Shown here: in pieces, positions 29,481 to 39,883 of the stretch
Layout: the number at the start of each line of letters is the position of its first letter
Numbering within the stretch: position 1 is the first letter of the stretch
Assembly (NCBI GenBank): GCA_016711085.1
Contig: JADJTR010000003.1
Coordinates: 1-64,000 of the forward strand
Direction: 5' to 3'
DNA length: 64,000 bases
Source: Phyllobacteriaceae bacterium
GTDB lineage: Bacteria > Pseudomonadota > Alphaproteobacteria > Rhizobiales > Rhizobiaceae
The notes under the pieces: generated by a model
The model's database searches: none
Seen by the model: the letters and a program-made list of their open reading frames with translations, nothing else
Told to the model about the DNA's origin: nothing
Translations under genes and position numbers: made by a program

Positions 29481-31387
29481 TCACATCACGATCTGCGTAC
29501 CGATTTCGACGACCCGGCCGGAAGGGATGTGGAAATATTCCGTTGCGTCGGCGGCGCCGCGCGCCAGCAGCAGGAAAAGCCGGTTCTGCCAGCGCGGCAT
29601 GTCGCCCTTTGCGGCCGGCCGCAAGGTGCGTCGCGAAACGAAAAAGGTCGTCGACATGATGTCGAACTTCCATCCCTTCTTGCGGCACAACATCAGACCC
29701 TTCGGCACATTCGGTTCCTCCATGAACCCGTAGGTGAGAGTCACGCGGCTGAATCGCGGATTGAGCGTCTCCATCGTCACGCGCTGCTCGTCGTCGATGC
29801 GCGGCACGTTGGCGGTCAGAACGGTGAGCAATACGTTGCGCTCGTGCAACACCTTGAAATGCTTGAGCGCGTGGAGCAACGACGCCGGCGCGCTGTCGGT
29901 GTCGGCGGTCAAATAGATCGCGGTGCCGGGCACTGAGAGCGGCGGGTTTTTATCGAGGATGGCCATCAGGTCGCCGAGAGGCACATCGATGCGGCGGGAT
30001 TTCTCCGCCACGACCGCGCTGCCGCGACGCCATGAAGCCATGACCAACATGATGGCGAGCGCGATGAGGAGCGGCACATAACCACCGGACAGGATTTTCA
30101 TGAGATTGGCTCCCATAAACACCAGATCGATCAGGAGGAAAGGCGCTATGACCAGCGCGGCCGCCCACAACGGCCAGCGCCAGCCGCGCCAGATGACAAT
30201 GAAGGCCAGGCACGCGGTCACCACCATGGTGCCGGTGACGGCGATGCCGTAAGCGGTTGCGAGGCTTCCCGATGTGCGGAACAGCAACACCAGCGCGATG
30301 ACGCCGATCATCAGCATCGCGTTGACGCGGCCGAGATAGATCTGGCCTTCCTGCGATTCGGACGTGTGGCGGACATCAAGGCGCGGCAGCAGTTTGAGCT
30401 GGATCGCCTGGCGGGTGATCGAATAGGCGCCGGTGATGACGGCCTGACTGGCGATGATCGTCGCCATGGTCGCCAGAGCGACGATCGGCAGCAGCGCCCA
30501 TTCCGGATAAAGCAGGAAGAACGGGTTTTCGATGGTTTCCGGCCGGGCCAGCAGCATGGCCGCCTGTCCCATGTAGTTGAGCGTCAACGCCGGCAACACC
30601 AGCGACACCCAGGCAAACCGGATGGGCGAACGGCCGAAATGGCCAAGATCGGCATAAAGCGCCTCCGCGCCCGTGACCGTCAGGAACACAGCGCCCAGGG
30701 CATAAAACCGACGACGCCGTTGCGGGCGACGAATTCGATGGCGTTGACCGGATTGAATGCGGCGAAAACGCCCGGATCATCGGGAATGTGGATCAGGCCG
30801 CCAATCGCCATCGCCAGCATCCAGGCCAGCGTGATCGGTCCGAACCAGCCGGCGACCGCCGCCGTGCCGCGGCTCTGGGCCATGAACAGCGCCACGATGA
30901 TGCCGAGCGTAATGGGAACCACGAAAGGATCGAAAGCCTCGGTGACCAGTTTCAGGCCTTCGACGGCGGACAACACCGAAATTGCCGGCGTGATCAGCGC
31001 ATCGCCGTAGAACAGGCCGGCGCCGATCAACCCGAAAACGAGGATCAATCCGCCATGGCTGCCGAGCGCCTTGCCAGCCAGCGCCAGCAGCGAAAGGATG
31101 CCGCCTTCGCCGTCATTGTCGGCGGAAAGCAGGATGACCACGTATTTCAGCGTCACAATGACGATCAGCGACCACAGCATGAGCGACAGCACGCCAATGA
31201 TGTCGGCGCGGGTCACGGCGTCAATGCCGCCGGCGGCGATGACCGTCTCGCGCAAGGCATAGAGCGGGCTGGTGCCAATATCGCCATAAACGACGCCGAT
31301 GCAGCCGAGCGTCAGCGACCAGAAGCCGGCGTGGGCGGCGGATTTTACCTTCGGCGCCGGCGCCGGCGCGGCGAGGATGTCGGACAT
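29481..31387 (-). CDS. kup: Kup-family potassium transporter (one apparent frameshift)
   Basis: Low-affinity potassium:proton symporter of the inner membrane. The repaired product is about 635 residues with roughly twelve helices and a C-terminal cytoplasmic domain. The N-terminal signature GCIGVVYGDIGTSPLYAL is intact, and GDALITPAISVLSAVEGLK forms part of the pore. The frame breaks at about 30685; restoring one base joins NGVVGFMPWALG to FLTVTGAEALYADLGHFG, which are adjacent in the family. The ATG at 31387 is chosen for AAGGAGTC upstream. It is divergent from a KdpD/KdpE-like pair. Confidence 0.92.
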
Positions 31388-31562
31388 GGGTGACTCCTTC
31401 ACGCCCGCGTAAAATGCGGACCGAAGGCGAGTTTGCGCGCAATCGACGCAAGGAAACGATTGGGGAAATGCGGCGCCGGTATAAAATTCCTGTAAAGATG
31501 TTGGACTTCGCCCGGCCGGCGCGGCAGCCTGCCGTCAATCCGCAGCGGCCAAAACGTCGATC

Positions 31563-33095
31563 ATGCTTTTCACCAGACGAAACCGCCCTCTGGGCTTGCC
31601 CGCCGCCATCCCGGCCGTGATCGTGGCGGTCGCCGCGGCGACAGCCGCCGGAATCGGGCTGGAGCATTTGTCGCGCCCCCAGACGCCAGCTCTCGCCTTC
31701 ATTCTGGCCGTGCTGGCGGTCGCCTCGATTTTCGGCATGCGCAGCGGCGTCGCCACAGCGGTTGCGTCGTTTCTCGCCTACAATTTCTTCTTCATCGAGC
31801 CACGCCTGACGTTTGCCGTCGCGCATGGCGGCGATCTTGTTGCATTGGGCGTGTTTCTCGTGGTGGCCGCGCTCGCCGGTTCACTGGCCGGACGCCTGCG
31901 CGAGGAAGCCGACCGCGCCAGCCGCCGGGCGGAGCTTTTGGAGGCGCTGGCGGCATTCTCCACGCGGGCGCTGGCGGCGCGCAGCATGGCGGAAATCCTC
32001 GAAGCGATGGCGCGACAGGCCGGGCGCATCGTCAATGGCGCAGCCGCGATCGTCGGTCGACGCGCCGGCGAATTCGTCGTCGAGGCGTCGGACGGCGGCG
32101 ACGCCGAAATCGAGGCCGCCGATTGGCTGACGGCGGCGCGCGCCATCGAGCGCAAGGCCGGCCAGCCGGCAGCGGCGAGCGGCTGGGCGACGGGACGGTT
32201 CGAGGCGCGTGTGCTGGATGCCGCGGGCGAGGACGAACGCGTCATTCTGCTCGCCCCGGGCGGCGGGGGCAAACCCGTGCAAGGCGATGCGGAAGCGCCG
32301 CTTGCGGCGCTGCTCAACCAATACCGCCTCACCGTGGAGCGGCTTTCCTTCGCCGAAGCCGGGGCCAAGGCGGCGGCGCAAGCGCAGGAAGAGCGTCTGC
32401 GCTCGGCCCTGTTGTCGTCGATTTCGCACGATTTGCGCACACCGCTTGCGACCATTCTCGGCGCCGTCACCTCGATTCGTGAACTGGGCGAGAAATTGTC
32501 GCCTGAGGCGCGGGCCGACCTGCTCGTCGCCATCGAGGAGGAAACCCGACGGTTGTCGCAATTCGTCGCCTACCTGCTCGACATGACGCGTTTGCAGGCC
32601 GGCCTGAAAATCCGGACGCAGCCGGTCGATGGCGCGGACTTACTGGCGGCGGCCGCCGATCGCGGGCGCAAATTCCACCCGCACCGCGCCATTGTCATTG
32701 CGCCGGGGCGCGAGCTTCCGGTGTTCTTGACCGATCCGGCCCTCGTCGAGCAGGCGCTGGCCAATTTGATCGAAAATGCGGCGAAGTATTCGGCCAGGGA
32801 CCAACTGGTGGTCCTTTCCGGCGCAGTCGACGGCGACGCCATCGTGTTTTCGGTGACGGACGATGGTCCGGGCGTCGCCGCGGCCGATCAGGCGAGGATA
32901 TTCGACAAGTTTTTCTCGCGCCCCGTCGAGGGCAAGGGCGAAGGCGCCGCCGGTCTCGGCCTTTCCATATGTTCCGGCATCGCTGACGCACTTGGCGGCG
33001 AGATCACGGTGACGAGCCCCGTCGCCGACGGCCGCGGCGCCCGGTTCTCCCTGCGCTTGCCCCTGACTGTCGACAATCGGGCCGGCTCTCCGTGA
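31563..33095 (+). CDS. KdpD-like sensor histidine kinase lacking the N-terminal KdpD domain
   Basis: A 510-residue kinase. Residues 12-115 hold four transmembrane helices of the DUF4118 (KdpD) type with the diagnostic YNFFFIEPRLTF. A GAF-like region follows, then HisKA with the phospho-acceptor in SSISHDLRTPLATILGAVTS, then HATPase with N-box LIENAAKYS, G1 DDGPGV and G2 GLGLSICSGI. It matches the C-terminal half of KdpD but lacks the usable N-terminal osmosensor and USP domains with their Walker motif. The stop overlaps the regulator start (GTGA). It is divergent from kup, and no kdpFABC operon is in the window. Confidence 0.88.
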   Translation: MLFTRRNRPLGLPAAIPAVIVAVAAATAAGIGLEHLSRPQTPALAFILAVLAVASIFGMRSGVATAVASFLAYNFFFIEPRLTFAVAHGGDLVALGVFLVVAALAGSLAGRLREEADRASRRAELLEALAAFSTRALAARSMAEILEAMARQAGRIVNGAAAIVGRRAGEFVVEASDGGDAEIEAADWLTAARAIERKAGQPAAASGWATGRFEARVLDAAGEDERVILLAPGGGGKPVQGDAEAPLAALLNQYRLTVERLSFAEAGAKAAAQAQEERLRSALLSSISHDLRTPLATILGAVTSIRELGEKLSPEARADLLVAIEEETRRLSQFVAYLLDMTRLQAGLKIRTQPVDGADLLAAAADRGRKFHPHRAIVIAPGRELPVFLTDPALVEQALANLIENAAKYSARDQLVVLSGAVDGDAIVFSVTDDGPGVAAADQARIFDKFFSRPVEGKGEGAAGLGLSICSGIADALGGEITVTSPVADGRGARFSLRLPLTVDNRAGSP

Positions 33096-33799
33096 ACACA
33101 CGCGCGCGCATTCTCGTTGTCGACGACGAGCCGCAAATCCGCCGCTTCCTGCGGCCGGCGCTCGAGGCGTCCGGGTACGAAGTCCTTCAGGCCGAAAGCG
33201 GCGCCGAAGCGCTGCGCCTGATGGCGACATTGCCGCCGCGCGCCATGATCCTCGACCTCGGGCTTCCGGACATCGACGGCAAGGAAGTGATCCGGACGCT
33301 GCGGAAATGGTCGGACATTCCGGTGATCGTCCTGACGGCGCGCGATGACGAGGCGGAGATCATCGCCGCGCTCGACGCCGGCGGCGACGATTACGTGCGC
33401 AAACCTTTCGGCATCGGCGAATTGCTGGCGCGCCTGCGGGCGGCCCTGAGGGGCGGGGAAACGGAGTCCGACCGGAAGCCCGCTTTCGTCTCGCCCGGCC
33501 GGGATGTCGAAATCGATCTGGCCGCGCATGAGGTCCGCGTCCGCGGCGAAATTGTCCGGCTGACGCCGAAGGAGTTCGATCTCCTTGCCTATCTGGCCGC
33601 CAATGCGGGACGGGTTTTAACCCACCGTATGCTGCTGACGCGGGTCTGGGGGCCGGCGCATGGCCAGGACAGCCAGTACCTGCGGGTTTTTATCGGTCAG
33701 TTGCGGGGAAAAATCGAAAGAGATCCGGCAAGACCGGCGCTGATCGTCACCGAGCCGGGCGTCGGCTACAAGTTCGCCATAGCCGAAAACGAATGGTGA
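33092..33799 (+). CDS. kdpE: KdpE-like OmpR-family response regulator
   Basis: A 235-residue response regulator. The receiver domain has the acidic pair in VVDDEPQIRRFL, phospho-acceptor Asp55 in MILDLGLPD, and the conserved Lys in YVRKPFGIGELLAR. The winged-helix output domain reads LTPKEFDLLAYLAANAGRVL with RVWGPAHGQDSQYLRVFI, the KdpE hallmark. GTG start, overlapping the kinase stop by four bases. The last codons (GAA TGG TGA) run into the 3' end of the tRNA-Lys gene on the other strand. Likely target: kup. Confidence 0.9.
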   Translation: MNTRARILVVDDEPQIRRFLRPALEASGYEVLQAESGAEALRLMATLPPRAMILDLGLPDIDGKEVIRTLRKWSDIPVIVLTARDDEAEIIAALDAGGDDYVRKPFGIGELLARLRAALRGGETESDRKPAFVSPGRDVEIDLAAHEVRVRGEIVRLTPKEFDLLAYLAANAGRVLTHRMLLTRVWGPAHGQDSQYLRVFIGQLRGKIERDPARPALIVTEPGVGYKFAIAENEW

Positions 33800-33868
33800 G
33801 CCGGGCGGGAATCGAACCCGCGACCACATGATTAAAAGTCACGTGCTCTACCTCTGAGCTACCGGCCC
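33794..33868 (-). tRNA. tRNA-Lys (anticodon TTT)
   Basis: Read on the minus strand: acceptor GGGCCGG pairing with CCGGCTC (one G-U), D arm with TAGCTCAGAGGTAGAGC, anticodon loop CTTTTAA giving TTT, T arm GCGGG-TTCGATT-CCCGC, discriminator A and an encoded CCA. Closely similar in layout to other bacterial tRNA-Lys genes. It overlaps the final six bases of the convergent kdpE gene. Confidence 0.96.
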
Positions 33869-33972
33869 GTTTCCGTGGCGCAAGCCAAATGGCGGGTATG
33901 CGCCCCGCCCGGAAAGCGGGCGATAAATAGGCGGCGGCCGGTTCGGGGTCAACCCGCAAAAGGCGATGGTCT

Positions 33973-34908
33973 TCAAGGCTGCCGGCGCCGCAGCAAGGAA
34001 GCCGGAAACGTTGCGACGACCACGCCCGCCAGCACCATGGCGATGCCGGCGGCGTGAAAACGCTGGAAGGACTCGCCGAGAAACGCCACGGCCATCGCCA
34101 CGCCCCAGACCGGCAACAGGTACATGAAGGTCCCCGCCAGCGCCGCGCCGAGGGTGCGAACGCCGTACTGGAAGCCGGAAAACGCGATCAGCGACGAAAA
34201 GACGACAATGCCGGCGAGGTCGCGCCAGGCGGTCGGCGTCGCCGGCCACATGCCGCCGATGAGCGTCTCCGCCAGCGCGGCCGGCGCCAGCGTCGCCGCG
34301 CCGGCCGCCGAGACGAGAAAAAACAGCGCGGCGTTCGACAGCGGCGCGAGACGGGCGTCGCGCTGGAGCACCGAATACCAACCCCAGGCGATGGCGGCGG
34401 CGACGAAAACCAGATCGCCGGCGTTGAACCGCCATCCGGTCAGCGTCGATGCGTCGCCTTTCAGCAAAATCACGGCGACGCCGGCGAAGGCAATCAGCGA
34501 GCCGATCGATTCTCGCCGGCCGATGCTTCGCCCGTTGACAAGCCGCTCGATGAAAAGGATGGCGATCGGCGACGCCGAATAAATCAGCGTGCCGTTGGTC
34601 GCGGTCGTGTGGCGCAGGGCGAAATAGACCGCGCCGCCGCAGACGAACATGCCGAGAAAACCGAGGAAAGACAGCAGCCGCCAATGGGCGAGCGCGGCGC
34701 GATGAATCAATTCACGTTCGCGACCGACGAAGGGAAGCAGCAGGATCGCGACCGCCGCCCAGCGCAAAAATGCGAGCGTGAACGGCGCAACCTCGGCGAC
34801 GACATGGCGGCCGAAGACGAGATTGGTCGAAAAGAACGCCGGCGTCGCCACCATGATGGCGATGGCAAGCACCTTCGGCGCAGACAAATGACTTAGTTGT
34901 GGTTGCAT
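33973..34908 (-). CDS. EamA/DMT-family transporter
   Basis: A 311-residue inner-membrane exporter with ten predicted helices in two EamA repeats. Repeat 1 runs to about residue 145 (APFTLAFLRWAAVAILLLPF, then IYSASPIAILFIERL); repeat 2 starts near GDLVFVAAAIAWGWYSVLQR and ends at LLPVWGVAMAVAFLGESF. Members export metabolites or amino acids; the substrate cannot be deduced. It is divergent from glmU, with about 100 bases between them. Confidence 0.87.
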   Translation of the reverse strand: MQPQLSHLSAPKVLAIAIMVATPAFFSTNLVFGRHVVAEVAPFTLAFLRWAAVAILLLPFVGRERELIHRAALAHWRLLSFLGFLGMFVCGGAVYFALRHTTATNGTLIYSASPIAILFIERLVNGRSIGRRESIGSLIAFAGVAVILLKGDASTLTGWRFNAGDLVFVAAAIAWGWYSVLQRDARLAPLSNAALFFLVSAAGAATLAPAALAETLIGGMWPATPTAWRDLAGIVVFSSLIAFSGFQYGVRTLGAALAGTFMYLLPVWGVAMAVAFLGESFQRFHAAGIAMVLAGVVVATFPASLLRRRQP

Positions 34909-35007
34909 CCGGTTTTCAAGGAAAGGGAACGCCTTTGCGCCATGGTGGCCGGGTGATACAGACGCCGCTGCGCCAACGCAACGTTGCCTGATTCAAGGAA
35001 CCGTCCC

Positions 35008-36378
35008 GTGACCGAACATCGCCGCACCGCTTTGGCCGTGATCCTCGCCGCCGGGGAGGGCACGCGCATGAAGAGCGCCTTGCCAAAGGTGCTGCATCCC
35101 GTCGCCGGCCTGCCGATGGTTGCCCACGTGGTTCGCGCCGCCGTCGCCGCCGGCGTCGATGCGGTGGCGATCGTGGTCGGGCGCGGCGCCGAAGAGGTGC
35201 GCAACGCCGCCGTCCCGTTCGCGCCCGGCGCCGAAACCTATCTGCAAACCGAACGTCTCGGCACGGCTCACGCCGTGCTTGCCGCGCACGAGGCGATTGC
35301 GCGGGGATATGACGATATCGTCGTCCTTTTCGGCGATACGCCGCTGCTTTCCCCCAAGGCGATCAATGACGCGCGCCATGCGCTGACACTCGGCCCGGCG
35401 GTCGCCGTCATGGGATTCCATACCGACCACCCGGACGGCTACGGCCGGCTGATCGTCGACCGTGGCGAGCTGGTCGCCATCCGCGAACACAAGGACTGCA
35501 GCGCCGACGAGCGCCGCATCACGTTTTGCAATGGCGGCGTCATGGCCATCAAGGGCAAGCATGCCCTGTCGCTGATCGGGGAAGTCGGCAACCACAATTC
35601 CAAGGGCGAATACTACCTCACCGATATCGTCCAGATGGCGCGCGACCGCTATCTGCCGGTCGTGGCGACGGAAGCGTCGTCGGAAAACGTGCTCGGCATC
35701 AATACCCGGGTCGAACTCGCCGAAGCCGAAGCGCTGTGGCAGGCGAAAGCCCGCCGCGAGATGATGTTGTCCGGGGTCACCCTCGTCGATCCGTCAAGCG
35801 TGTTCCTGTCGTGGGACACGCGGATCGGCGCGGAAACGACGATCGAACCGCATGTCTTTTTCGGGCGCGGCGTGACCGTGGGCGAGGGGGCGTCGATCCA
35901 CGCCTTTTCCCACCTGGAGAAATGCACGGTCGGCGCTGGCGCGGAAATCGGGCCCTATGCGCGCCTTCGACCGGACGCCGATATCGGCGAAGGCGCCAAG
36001 GTCGGCAATTTCGTCGAAATCAAGAAGGCGAGGCTCGGTCCGGGCGCCAAGGTCAATCACCTCACCTATATCGGCGATGCCGAGATCGGCGCGAAAGCCA
36101 ATATCGGGGCCGGCACGATCACCTGCAACTACGATGGTTACAACAAACATCGCACGGTGATTGGCGAAGGCGCGTTTGTCGGGTCGAATTCGGCCCTCGT
36201 CGCGCCGGTGACGATCGGCAAAAACGCCTATGTCGGCTCGGGCAGCGTCATCACCGACGACATTGCCGACGATGCGCTCGGCATCGGCCGCGCCCGCCAG
36301 GTCAACAAGGAGGGCCTTGCCAAACGTCTGCGGGCACGGCTTGCGGCGGAAAAGGCGGCGAAATCCGGCATAGTCTGA
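35008..36378 (+). CDS. glmU: bifunctional UDP-GlcNAc pyrophosphorylase / GlcN-1-P acetyltransferase
   Basis: Makes UDP-GlcNAc from glucosamine-1-phosphate, for peptidoglycan and LPS. 456 residues. The N-terminal uridylyltransferase domain begins VILAAGEGTRMKSALPKVLH, with QTERLGTAHAVL and FGDTPLL for nucleotide and metal. The C-terminal left-handed beta-helix shows hexapeptide repeats from about residue 255, with GPYARLRPDADIGEGAKVGN and NYDGYNKH, which contains the catalytic His. The GTG at 35008 is chosen because AAGGAA precedes it at the right distance; a TTG 24 bases upstream is less likely. glmS follows, so both hexosamine steps are together. Confidence 0.95.
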   Translation: MTEHRRTALAVILAAGEGTRMKSALPKVLHPVAGLPMVAHVVRAAVAAGVDAVAIVVGRGAEEVRNAAVPFAPGAETYLQTERLGTAHAVLAAHEAIARGYDDIVVLFGDTPLLSPKAINDARHALTLGPAVAVMGFHTDHPDGYGRLIVDRGELVAIREHKDCSADERRITFCNGGVMAIKGKHALSLIGEVGNHNSKGEYYLTDIVQMARDRYLPVVATEASSENVLGINTRVELAEAEALWQAKARREMMLSGVTLVDPSSVFLSWDTRIGAETTIEPHVFFGRGVTVGEGASIHAFSHLEKCTVGAGAEIGPYARLRPDADIGEGAKVGNFVEIKKARLGPGAKVNHLTYIGDAEIGAKANIGAGTITCNYDGYNKHRTVIGEGAFVGSNSALVAPVTIGKNAYVGSGSVITDDIADDALGIGRARQVNKEGLAKRLRARLAAEKAAKSGIV

Positions 36379-36515
36379 AAGGCGTCGCATTCGTGGTTTG
36401 GCTGATGCCGCGTCCCGGGTTGCGAAACGAAGTGAAACAGCAAGTGATTTAATGGCAACGTCGCGCGCGTCTAGAGGATTGGCGTGGGCGAAGGATAAAA
36501 GAGGGCACTGAGCGC

Positions 36516-38339
<1,824 letters not shown>

Positions 38340-38455
38340 CGCGCGCAGATTAGGCTGGGGAAAAACGCCGCCGGGATTCACGCGCGCGACGGCCTCGTCT
38401 AATCTCGACAGGTGATTCGCGGCCGCTTCGGCCGCGGCAGTATCAGGTGGCGTGC

Positions 38456-39037
38456 ATGGCTCAGGCTTCGAGCGTTCAGAAGGAACCGTCGATGGAGGAG
38501 ATACTCGCCTCCATCCGCCGCATCATCGAGGACAACGACGCAGACCGTCCGGCGCCGCCGCGAGAAACGCCGAAAGCGGAAATCGCGCCGCCGCTCGACG
38601 TCGAACACGGCGAAGACGAAATCGCCTCTTTCCGGGCCGAATTGGGTGAAATGCGGCCGCGTGGCGCCACGCCGACCGTTCCGCGCGCCGAATTCCCCGC
38701 CGCTTTCGATCCGAAACCGGTCGCGCCTCGCGTCGAACCACCGGTGTTCCAGGCGCGGCCGGAACCGCCGGCCCTGCAAACCTCCCCGGCGCCCGACTAT
38801 GCGCCGGCTCGCCCCGGTCACGACATCCTGTCGGCGTCGCCGGGCCGCAAGGTCGCGGCCGCATTCGACGAATTGTCGGAGGCGTTCGCCGCCCAGCGCC
38901 GCCGCTCCTTCGACGAGATCGCCGAAGAGATGCTCAAGCCCATGCTGCGCGAATGGCTCGACGACAATCTGCCGACCATGGTGGAGCGTCTGGTGCGCGA
39001 GGAAATCGAGCGTCTGGCGCGCGGCGAGCGCGGCTGA
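38456..39037 (+). CDS. popZ: polar organizing protein PopZ / DUF2497
   Basis: A 193-residue protein. A short N-terminal helix (SMEEILASIRRIIEDND) and a C-terminal helical pair (FDEIAEEMLKPMLREWLDD and LVREEIERLAR) flank a Pro-rich, acidic disordered linker. This is the PopZ arrangement: partners bind at the N-terminal helix, oligomerisation uses the C-terminus, and the protein marks the cell pole and anchors the chromosome origin. The usual neighbour is valS, but here a toxin-antitoxin pair on the other strand lies between. The ATG at 38456 is chosen; a GTG three codons upstream is possible. Confidence 0.85.
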   Translation: MAQASSVQKEPSMEEILASIRRIIEDNDADRPAPPRETPKAEIAPPLDVEHGEDEIASFRAELGEMRPRGATPTVPRAEFPAAFDPKPVAPRVEPPVFQARPEPPALQTSPAPDYAPARPGHDILSASPGRKVAAAFDELSEAFAAQRRRSFDEIAEEMLKPMLREWLDDNLPTMVERLVREEIERLARGERG

Positions 39038-39063
39038 GGACGAGTCGGAGGTTTTGACCGCTT

Positions 39064-39417
39064 TCAGGACTCGTCCATCGACGAGAGCAGTCTGGCCACG
39101 GCGGGTCGCAAGCGTGGCAAATGCACGGTCACGACATCGATCAAGCGACTTTTATCGATGCGGTAATACTCATGGCGCAACAGATTGCCGATGCCAATGA
39201 TTTCGCGTCACGGCACATCCGGCTCCTGAGATCGCAAGTCCGCTGGCAGCGCTTTCGCCGCCTCGGAGATGATCTCGATGGCGCGCTCAATGGCGCGCTG
39301 AACAAGGTAATCATCGGCGATTTCGACGTCGTTACGGTTGGCGACTGCAGACAAAATCGCATCCGTGTTTTCGAGGATATGCTTCAACCGTACCTTTGGC
39401 GACTTCGCGGATTCCAT
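39064..39417 (-). pseudogene. hepT: HepT-like toxin (DUF86), interrupted by an in-frame TGA
   Basis: The frame would encode 117 residues. It starts MESAKSPKVRLKHILENTDA and contains AIERAIEIISEAAKALPADL, the DUF86/HepT helical signature. At 39208-39210 a TGA stands where the family has Trp (x-DVP-W-R-x-I). The same frame then continues with REIIGIGNLLRHEY, which carries the R-H-x-Y motif of the HEPN RNase site, and stops at 39064. As it stands, the product would end before the active site. The ATG overlaps the MntA stop (TGATG). A point mutation or a base-call error can both explain it. Confidence 0.72.
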
Positions 39418-39716
39418 CAGAAAATCCGGATCGCGGCGTTTTCGATCGTTGGACGGTAAGCGTTTTCAATATTTTCCCGGGTTCCATATCCAATTTCGAT
39501 GCCGGGCAATTCTTCTTCAATGGAAAAATAGGGCCGCAGATACGATACCAAATCTCGTGGGAAGTCGGGATCGAACTCGACGAGGATATCGACATCGCTG
39601 TCCGGCCGCGCATCTCCGCGCGCATGGGATCCATAGAGATAGAGCGCAGTAACTCCCTGGCCCCGCAATCCCGGCTCCAAAGCTTTCAGGCGGGCTATGA
39701 TTTTGGCGCTTTCCAT
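39417..39716 (-). CDS. mntA: MntA-like nucleotidyltransferase antitoxin
   Basis: A 99-residue minimal nucleotidyltransferase. It has the GSHARGDARPDSDVDILVEF motif: Gly-Ser followed by the two metal Asp residues (DSDVD), the family hallmark. In MntA/HepT systems this protein AMPylates the HEPN toxin on Tyr and so neutralises it. It lies directly before hepT, with a one-base stop/start overlap. Intact while its partner is broken. Convergent with popZ and divergent from valS. Confidence 0.87.
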   Translation of the reverse strand: MESAKIIARLKALEPGLRGQGVTALYLYGSHARGDARPDSDVDILVEFDPDFPRDLVSYLRPYFSIEEELPGIEIGYGTRENIENAYRPTIENAAIRIF

Positions 39717-39883
39717 GGTTCATTCTAACGTGGAAATCTTCGTCGGTCAGCCTGTCCGAGGAGATTTCGCTCTCGCCGGTCGAATCGAGGACCATCGCGC
39801 ATGCGGGCGGGTATCAGACGCGAGTTGACTCGGCCCCAACGCCGCTGTTTACCGGGCGCGAAATCAGCGTCCGGATGACCGCC

